Source of the DNA: Rhynchopus euleeides
Lineage: Eukaryota; Euglenozoa; Diplonemea; Diplonemida; Diplonemidae
Direction: 5' to 3'
DNA: 64,000 bases
Assembly (NCBI GenBank): GCA_963210315.1
Contig: OY723297.1
Coordinates: forward strand, 930,001-994,000
The notes under the pieces were generated by a model, which ran no database searches, had not been told where the DNA came from, and saw only the letters and a program-made list of their open reading frames with translations. This document shows, one piece after another, positions 56,416 through 64,000 of this stretch (the stretch's first letter is position 1; each line of letters starts with the position of its first letter). The position numbers and the translations under genes are program-made.

Positions 56416-56989
56416 GCTGGCACGGTATGGCCTGTCTCCTGCAGGGGTGGTGGTGGCGGGGTTACAGGTTTGTGCAGAAAGGTCACAGACAGGCTAGCTA
56501 AAGGGAATGAAGGCCTGAAGGTGAGGGAGGCATGGGTACAACCAGTGATCGGTGGACCGGTCAACCATTCATGGGTTCAAACGCAAGGCTGAAGGCCATG
56601 CCAAATGGGCAACAAATCAGGTGAGCAACACAGCGGCAAATGTGGCCTCGTGGAGGGTGCTGTTGGAGTGGTGGTAGGGCGTGGGTCAGGGTGTCAGAGT
56701 GGGGAGGAGGTCTGCGTTCTGCTTTAGATATGCGATTCCCTCCCAAGGACGGGCCGTGGCCAAGCAAGTTGAGGCTCGCGCTCCGTTTTGGGGCAGTACC
56801 AAAAAGTTAGTGGAGGAAGGAAGAAAAGGGAGAGGCAGGGCGGCAGACCCCTAAACCATAGCGGTCACACATCGTTGTCGTCCGCGAAATGTAACAACAA
56901 AAACGTTAATAAATGTTCTTGTGGCAGTCACACACGCAAAGCGCTTCAGCAGTGCCACACGATCATGTTCGTTAGAAACGGAAGAACAC
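56416..56989. other. spacer between SOD and the coiled-coil gene, containing direct-repeat copy 1
   Basis: The half nearest the SOD stop codon holds the 245-bp repeat described separately. The rest (56416-56690) is unremarkable leader sequence of the coiled-coil gene, with CCGTGCCAG directly upstream of its ATG. Confidence 0.5.
56694..56938. repeat. 245-bp direct repeat, copy 1 (3' of SOD)
   Basis: This is nearly identical to 58409-58655, in the same direction, differing by small indels (CAAAAA in AACAACAAAAACGTT; CACCCCCTTGC in copy 2). It includes TTTAGATATGCGATTCCCTC and GGTCACACATCGTTGTCGTC. It has no coding frame. Confidence 0.9.
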
Positions 56990-57848
56990 TCACAGCTGCG
57001 TGTTCACGAAGTCCCAGTTCACAGCGCTCCAGAAGCTCTGGACGTACTTGGCCTTGTCGTTGCGGTAGTCAATGTAGAAGGCGTGCTCCCACACGTCGCA
57101 CGTCAGCACCGGCTTCAGCCCCTCCGACAGAGGACACCCAGCGTCGTGGGTCTGGTGCACCTTCAGCTTGTCGCCGTCCTTCACCAGCCACGCCCAGCCG
57201 CTGCCGAAGTGGCCCGCAGCCGCAGCAGAGAACTGCTTCTTCATCTCGTCGAAGGACCCAAAGTCACGGTCAATCGCCTCCTTGGCCTTCCCAGTGGGCT
57301 CGCCACCGCCGTTCGGCGACCTGAAGGTGGTGCGTGGTTGGGGGTCGAGGTGCAGGACATGTACCCCTCGGCGTGAAGTGACAGCGAAACGACCCACTGT
57401 CTGAATATTCCCTTTGTTGGAATGCAGACAGAGAGAGGAGGCCTGGATGCCTCTTCTGGAATGAATCCAGTTACGAATGCAACCTTCCACGGAAGTCACA
57501 ATCAACTGGAGCCTGATCCCGTGTCTGTCCACAGAGACCTTACACGAACAGTATGAAAACCACGAAAGGCAAGAGCAACAAAGCGAACAAGCTCAAGACA
57601 TACATGCAGTGCCAGTAGAAGGTGTGGTTCCAGATCTGGGCGGCCAGGTTGTAGGTCGCGTCCTTCGACGTGATCAGGTCCTCGATCTTCTTGTCCTTGA
57701 TCTCGGGACGTGCCTCAGCGGCCGCGTTCAGCTTCGTGACGTACCCGGCGTGGTGCTTGTTGTAGTGGAAGTCCACCTGCTCCTTCGAGATGCCCTTCGA
57801 CACGAGGGCGTCAAGCGCCCACGGCAGCGGCGGCAGCGTGAAGGCCAT
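56990..57848 (-). CDS. SOD: iron superoxide dismutase
   Basis: Two exons, 57848-57604 and 57320-56990, give 191 residues; the intron is GTATG...TTCAG and splits Met82 (AT/G). It converts superoxide to oxygen and hydrogen peroxide. The metal ligands are all present: His28, His75, Asp157, His161 (in [34 protein letters not shown]). The second-sphere Tyr36 is kept, and Gln71 ([11 protein letters not shown]) marks the Fe type. [10 protein letters not shown] at the start, NGGGEPTGK after the intron and QTHDAGCPL give it a trypanosomatid-like look. There is no targeting extension and no canonical C-terminal peroxisomal signal (it ends TQL), so it is probably cytosolic. Length is normal for the family. 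Confidence 0.95.
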
Positions 57849-58408
57849 TGTGCTGTGTGTAGTGCTGGTGTGCAGGTCTGTGCAATGGGAGATGAGGATT
57901 GCCAAACCAGCGCCTCCTGTGAGGTCACCACCCACCCACCCGAATTCGGGTGCGACGTGCGGTGTCCGATACCACCACGCACGACAGCTGCACCGAGGTC
58001 TGCACCCAAGTATCCGCGCCTGGACGTATTTCTCAATGATACCGATTCCGATGAAGGCGACGGGCTTCCGGAGGCATTCATGGGCATCCCTGCGGTCAAC
58101 ACCGTTGCCACCCTCGATCTTGTCCCTGAAGTCGCAGGTGCTTCGCAGACTGGGCGGACCAGTCTCTTCGAAGACTGCCAACTCACAAACCCGCAAAATT
58201 CCTCAAATATCCCCGACACTCGACGCACTTCAAGCTGACAGACAGCTGTGTCTGGTCATGAACGGCATTATGGATGATGCAGTGGTTGCAGTATTGAGGA
58301 GGTTGGGGCTCATGCATTGGCAATGATCATGTGGGATGCGATCCATAATATAGGGGGTGGGAGGCAGAGTCTTCAGGATGCGGCTGAGGCGGCTGAGGCG
58401 GGAAGGGT
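57849..58408. other. 5' flank of SOD
   Basis: 560 bp without a gene. CTACACACAG lies four bases before the SOD ATG on the coding strand. A short open reading on the plus strand has no domain. Confidence 0.5.
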
Positions 58409-58655
58409 GTCTGATGGGGGGAGGAGGTCTGCGTTCTGCTTTAGATATGCGATTCCCTCCCAAGGACGGGCCGTGGCCAAGCAAGTTGAGGCTCGCGCTC
58501 CGTTTTGGGGCAGTACCAAAAAGTTAGTGGAGGAAGGAAGAAAAGAGAGAGGCAGGGCGGCAGACCCACCCCCTTGCCTAAACCATAGCGGTCACACATC
58601 GTTGTCGTCCGCGAAATGTAACAACGTTAATAAATGTTCTTGTGGCAGTCACACA
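58409..58655. repeat. direct repeat, copy 2 (5' of SOD)
   Basis: This is the partner of 56694-56938, in the same orientation. Together they bracket the SOD gene and suggest an ancestral tandem duplication of an SOD-containing unit. Confidence 0.9.
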
Positions 58656-58860
58656 CTAGGGCGGACGACTCGCCCAACTTTTCAGCTAAGCTACTGTGAC
58701 AAAAAATATTGGCTTCAAAAAAAGAAATTCCTGGGTTTCTCGGCCACTTTTGAGGTAATTGCGCGACAGTCCTGAAGTTGGGAACCCCAAATGTGGAAAA
58801 GCAACACCGAAAACTCGATTTTCGGGCCCCACACTGTAGACACAATGTGAATTTTCGGGG

Positions 58861-59162
58861 GTACCTGGGACCCCCCGTGTTTAAGTCCCCCCCCCTGGAG
58901 GCGACTTTCGGCCAGGGGGGGGCTTAAACACGGGGGTGGCACGGTGGAGACCAAGAAGACCTCTTCCGCTTCCGTCGTATGGGGGTGATTCCGGTCCGGA
59001 TGGACTTTTGGCACCCCACTTTTCGACTCTGACAGCACCTGGAGGGCACCAGGTGGCCTAGCGGCCACCTGATGACCCTCCAGACCAGCCCACTCCCGTG
59101 TTTAGGTCCACCTGTGCTTAAGTCCCCCCTGGGGGGACTTTTACACGGGTGGTCCCAGGTAC
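58861..59162. mobile_element. small TIR element (302 bp)
   Basis: The ends GTACCTGGGACCCCCCGTGT and, inverted, GTACCTGGGACCACCCGTGT match over about 32 bp with a few changes. A further hairpin lies inside (CACGGGGGG / CCCCCCGTG type at 58875-58935). It is MITE-like. The target duplication is not clear because the end is itself GTAC. Confidence 0.65.
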
Positions 59163-59446
59163 GAGCAGTGATCTCGTGCCAGGGCTGGCATGGCCCGACC
59201 TCAACATTTTCCCATCACATGTTGTGGAGAGGCCAGACTATCTTCAGTAGACTTTGGGTTTTTGAGTTCGGCCGGGTGAAAATGCGGCGCAGCGTGCGAA
59301 AACCCAACGCCACCATGAGAGGCAGGTGGATGAAGCTTGATGACTCAGTCGCGCCGAATCGTACCCAAGTGAAGGACTATCCCCTGGAATGCGACACAGC
59401 ACCAACCGGTGTGAGACGTGCCTTCAAAATCCTGAAGGATGTTCAC
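59163..59446. repeat. diverged copy of a module found in element F
   Basis: This matches 35318-35645 in the same order: GCAGTGATCTCGTGCCAGGG, CGGCGCAGCGTGCGAAAACC, CAGCACCAACCGGTGTG and a final GATGTTCAC. Identity is moderate with several gaps, so this is an older relative. It runs straight into the satellite. Confidence 0.7.
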
Positions 59447-62400
59447 CGACCAATAAAGCGACCAGATGGCGGTCCCAAATTTGGGACCGACCCATAAAGC
59501 GACCAGATGGTGGTCTCAAATTTGGGACCGACCGATAAAGCGACCAGATGGTGGTCCCAAATTTGGGACCGACCGATAAAGCGACCAGATGGTGGTCCCA
59601 AATTTGGGACCGACCGATAAAGCGACCAGATGGTGGTCCCAAATTTGGGACCGACCGAAAAATTGACCAGAGGGCGGTCCCAAATTTGGGACCGACCCAT
59701 AAAGCGACCAGATGGCGGTCCCAAATTTGGGACCGACCGAGAAAGCGACCAGATGGTGGTCCCAAATTTGGGACCGACCAACAAAGCGACCAGATGGCGG
59801 TCCCAAATTTGGGACCGACCGAGAAAGCGACCAGATGGTGGTCCCAAATTTGGGACCGACCGAAAAATTGACCAGATGGCGGTCCCAAATTTGGGACCGA
59901 CCGAAAAATTGGCCAGATGGCGGTCCCAAATTTGGGACCGACCGAGAAAGCGACCAGATGGTGGTCCCAAATTTGGGACCGACCGAAAAATTGACCAGAT
60001 GGCGGTCCCAAGTTTGGGACCGACCCGTAAAGCGACCAGATGGTGGTCCCAATTTTGGGACCGACCCATAAAGCGACCAGATGGCGGTCCCAAATTTGGG
60101 ACCGACCGAGAAAGCGACCAGATGGTGGTCCCACAATTGGGACCGACCAAAAAAGCGACCAGATGGCGGTCCCAAAATTGGGACCGACCGAGAAAGCGAC
60201 CAGATGGTGGTCCCAAATTTGGGACCGACCGAAAAATTGACCAGATGGCGGTCCCAAGTTTGGGACCGACCCGTAAAGCGACCAGATGGTGGTCCCAATT
60301 TTGGGACCGACCCATAAAGCGACCAGATGGCGGTCCCAAATTTGGGACCGACCGAGAAAGCGACCAGATGGTGGTCCCACAATTGGGACCGACCAAAAAA
60401 GCGACCAGATGGCGGTCCCAAAATTGGGACCGACCGAGAAAGCGACCAGATGGTGGTCCCAAATTTGGGACCGACCGAAAAATTGACCAGATGGCGGTCC
60501 CAAATTTGGGACCGACCAATAAAGCGACCAGATGGCGGTCCCAAATTTGGGACCGACCGAAAAATTGACCAGATGGCGGTCCCAAATTTGGGACCTACCC
60601 ATAAAGCGACCAGATGGCGGTCCCAAATTTGGGACCGACCGAGAAAGCGACCAGATGGTGGTCCCACAATTGGGACCGACCAAAAAAGCGACCAGATGGC
60701 GGTCCCAAAATTGGGACCGACCGAGAAAGCGACCAGATGGTGGTCCCAAATTTGGGACCGACCGCAAAATTGACCAGATGGCGGTCCCAAATTTGGGACC
60801 GACCAATAAAGCGACCAGATGGCGGTCCCAAATTTGGGACCGACCGAAAAATTGGCCAGATGTCGGTCCCAAATTTGGGACCGACCGAGAAAGCGACCAG
60901 ATGGTGGTCCCAAATTTGGGACCGACCGAAAAATTGACCAGATGGCGGTCCCAAATTTGGGACCGACCGAGAAAGCGACCAGATGGTGGTCCCACAATTG
61001 GGACCGACCAAAAAAGCGACCAGATGGCGGTCCCAAAATTGGGACCGACCGAGAAAGCGACCAGATGGTGGTCCCAAATTTGGGACCGACCGAAAAATTG
61101 ACCAGATGGCGGTCCCAAATTTGGGACCGACCAATAAAGCGACCAGATGGCGGTCCCAAATTTGGGACCGACCCATAAAGCGACCAGATGGCGGTCCCAA
61201 ATTTGGGACCGACCAAGAAAGCGACCAGATGGTGGTCCCACAATTGGGACCGACCAAAAAAGCGACCAGATGGCGGTCCCAAAATTGGGACCGACCGAGA
61301 AAGCGACCAGATGGTGGTCCCAAATTTGGGACCGACCGAAAAATTGGCCAGATGGCGGTCCCAAATTTGGGACCGACCGAGAAAGCGACCAGATGGTGGT
61401 CCCAAATTTGGGACCGACCGAAAAATTGACCAGATGGCGGTCCCAAATTTGGGACCGACCCATAAAGCGACCAGATGGCGGTCCCAAATTTGGGACCGAC
61501 CGAGAAAGCGACCAGATGGTGGTCCCACAATTGGGACCGACCAAAAAAGCGACCAGATGGCGGTCCCAAAATTGGGACCGACCGAGAAAGCGACCAGATG
61601 GTGGTCCCAAATTTGGGACCGACCGAAAAATTGACCAGATGGCGGTCCCAAATTTGGGACCGACCGAAAAATTGGCCAGATGGCGGTCCCAAATTTGGGA
61701 CCGACCGATAAAGCGACCAGATGGTGGTCCCAAACTTGGGACCGACCGAGAAAGCGACCAGATGGTGGTCCCACAATTGGGACCGACCAAAAAAGCGACC
61801 AGATGGCGGTCCCAAAATTGGGACCGACCGAGAAAGCGACCAGATGGTGGTCCCAAATTTGGGACCGACCGAAAAATTGACCAGATGGCGGTCCCAAATT
61901 TGGGACCGACCAATAAAGCGACCAGATGGCGGTCCCAAATTTGGGACCGACCGAAAAATTGGCCAGATGGCGGTCCCAAATTTGGGACCGACCGATAAAG
62001 CGACCAGATGGTGGTCCCAAATTTGGGACCGACCGAGAAAGCGACCAGATGGTGGTCCCAAATTTGGGACCGACCGAAAAATTGACCAGATGGCGGTCCC
62101 AAATTTGGGACCGACCAATAAAGCGACCAGATGGCGGTCCCAAATTTGGGACCGACCCATAAAGCGACCAGATGGTGGTCCCACGATTGGGACCGACCAA
62201 TAAAGCGACCAGATGGCGGTCCCAAATTTGGGACCACCATCTGGTCGCTTTCTCGGTCGGTCCCAAATTTGGGACCGCCATCTGGTCGCTTTATGGGTCG
62301 GTCCCAAATTTGGGACCGCCATCTGGTCAATTTTTCGGTCGGTCCCAAATTTGGGACCGCCATCTGGCCAATTTTTCGGTCGGTCCCAAATTTGGGACCA

Positions 62401-64000
62401 CCATCTGGTCGCTTTGTTGGTCGGTCCCAAATTTGGGACCACCATCTGGTCGCTTTATTGGTCGGTCCCAAATTTGGGACCGCCATCTGGTCGCTTTATG
62501 GGTCGGTCCCAAAATTGGGACCACCATCTGGTCGCTTTACGGGTCGGTCCCAAACTTGGGACCGCCATCTGGCCAATTTTTCGGTCGGTCCCAAATTTGG
62601 GACCACCATCTGGTCGCTTTCTCGGTCGGTCCCAAATTTGGGACCGCTATCTGGTCGCTTTGTTGGTCGGTCCCAAATTTGGGACCACCATCTGGTCGCT
62701 TTATTGGTCGGTCCCAAATTTGGGACCGCCATCTGGTCAATTTTTCGGTCGGTCCCAAATTTGGGACCGCCATCTGGTCGCTTTGTTGGTCGGTCCCAAA
62801 TTTGGGACCGCCATCTGGTCGCTTAATGGGCCGTCCCAAAATCGGGACCACCATCTGGTCGCTTTACGGGTCGGTCCCAAACTTGGGACCGCCATCTGGC
62901 CAATTTTTCGGTCGGTCCCAAATTTGGGACCACCATCTGGTCGCTTTGTTGGTCGGTCCCAAATTTGGGACCACCATCTGGTCGCTTTATTGGTCGGTCC
63001 CAAATTTGGGACCACCATCTGGTCGCTTTGTTGGTCGGTCCCAAATTTGGGACCACCATCTGGTCGCTTTATTGGTCGGTCCCAAATTTGGGACCGCCAT
63101 CTGGTCAATTTTTCGGTCGGTCCCAAATTTGGGACCGCCATCTGGTCGCTTTGTTGGTCGGTCCCAAATTTGGGACCGCCATCTGGTCGCTTTATGGGTC
63201 GGTCCCAAAATCGGGACCACCATCTGGTCGCTTTACGGGTCGGTCCCAAACTTGGGACCGCCATCTGGCCAATTTTTCGGTCGGTCCCAAATTTGGGACC
63301 ACCATCTGGTCGCTTTGTTGGTCGGTCCCAAATTTGGGACCACCATCTGGTCGCTTTATTGGTCGGTCCCAAATTTGGGACCACCATCTGGTCGCTTTAT
63401 TGGTCGGTCCCAAATTTGGGACCGCCATCTGGTCAATTTTTCGGTCGGTCCCAAATTTGGGACCGCCATCTGGTCGCTTTGTTGGTCGGTCCCAAATTTG
63501 GGACCGCCATCTGGTCGCTTTATGGGTCGGTCCCAAAATCGGGACCACCATCTGGTCGCTTTACGGGTCGGTCCCAAATTTGGGACCGCCATCTGGTCGC
63601 TTTGTTGGTCGGTCCCAAATTTGGGACCGCCATCTGGTCGCTTTATTGGTCGGTCCCAAATTTGGGACCACCATCTGGTCGCTTTCTCGGTCGGTCCCAA
63701 ATTTGGGACCGCCATCTGGTCGCTTTGTTGGTCGGTCCCAAATTTGGGACCACCATCTGGTCGCTTTATTGGTCGGTCCCAAATTTGGGACCGCCATCTG
63801 GTCAATTTTTCGGTCGGTCCCAAATTTGGGACCACCATCTGGTCGCTTTCTCGGTCGGTCCCAAATTTGGGACCGCCATCTGGTCGCTTTATGGGTCGGT
63901 CCCAAAATTGGGACCACCATCTGGTCGCTTTACGGGTCGGTCCCAAACTTGGGACCGCCATCTGGCCAATTTTTCGGTCGGTCCCAAATTTGGGACCACC
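59447..64000. repeat. 41-bp satellite array with an orientation switch at 62,226
   Basis: The unit is 41 bp: a variable linker (GACCGATAAAGCG, GAAAAATTG and others), ACCAGATGG, then the 18-bp palindrome GGTCCCAAATTTGGGACC. About 68 units run one way (59447-62226). The array then reverses through a shared palindrome at 62218-62235, and at least 43 units run the other way to the window's end, where it continues. Units lack stop codons in several frames, which creates long spurious open frames on both strands. Variant order outward from the switch differs between arms. Confidence 0.97.

Noticed and set aside
56694..58655. LTR retrotransposon around SOD
   Set aside because: The 245-bp repeats lack TG...CA ends and a primer-binding site, and the interior is a cellular gene with no reverse transcriptase.
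59424..63961. Open frames up to 1020 codons in the satellite
   Set aside because: They occur in many frames on both strands because the 41-bp unit lacks stops. There is no domain, no codon bias and no sensible start.
59447..64000. CRISPR-like array
   Set aside because: Units are contiguous 41-bp copies with small variants, with no unique spacers, no cas genes and an intron-bearing eukaryotic context.

Overview
This is a nuclear window from a unicellular eukaryote, GC-rich and repeat-rich. I count twelve supported protein genes between 9.3 and 57.8 kb, all on the minus strand. Half are intronless. The other six carry 12 introns that I could place by reading frame, and every one starts GTATG and ends AG. 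One-way gene arrays with short 5' leaders suit Euglenozoa (polycistronic transcription with spliced-leader trans-splicing). The iron superoxide dismutase is also strongly of the trypanosomatid type. Cis introns in half the genes argue against a kinetoplastid, so a diplonemid (or less likely a euglenid) is my best guess. A dinoflagellate-like alveolate is a weaker alternative. The lineage call is inference.

Layout. 1-1.1 kb: nothing recognised. 1.1-8.3 kb: a pile-up of inverted-repeat mobile elements (families named A, C, D, E and M here), several inserted at TA between poly-C and poly-G. 9.3-15.7 kb: a 2082-residue membrane-anchored glycan enzyme (GT8 glycosyltransferase, hevein-like chitin-binding domain, FkbM-like methyltransferase). 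17.7-19.8 kb: Sfi1-like Trp/Arg repeat protein. 20.2-22.1 kb: ubiquitin-like plus ankyrin protein. 22.4-23.6 kb: GPI mannosyltransferase 1 (PIG-M). 24.5-30.2 kb: giant His-rich repeat surface protein. 31.3-32.5 kb: SMYD-type SET protein. 32.9-33.7 kb: J-domain/YqgE fusion. 33.9-38.3 kb: duplicated non-coding block, one copy split by a 2.8-kb element (F). 39.1-41.6 kb: two proteins of unknown role. 41.6-47.1 kb: no gene seen. 47.1-49.1 kb: element B with a second M copy nested in its end. 49.3-52.0 kb: RRM-YTH RNA-binding protein in four exons. 52.4-53.1 kb: a 692-bp AT-rich nested palindrome. 54.2-56.4 kb: six-exon coiled-coil protein. 57.0-57.8 kb: Fe-SOD, flanked by 245-bp direct repeats. 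59.4-64.0 kb: a 41-bp satellite that reverses orientation at 62,226.

The genes do not form one pathway, as expected for a eukaryotic polycistron. Two themes recur: surface or secretory glycobiology (GT8/FkbM protein, PIG-M, His-rich surface protein) and cytoskeleton or coiled coils (Sfi1-like, 493-aa coiled-coil). The most novel items are the GT8-hevein-FkbM fusion, the J-domain/YqgE fusion, the nested AT palindrome, and the family of TA-inserting elements bordered by poly-G.
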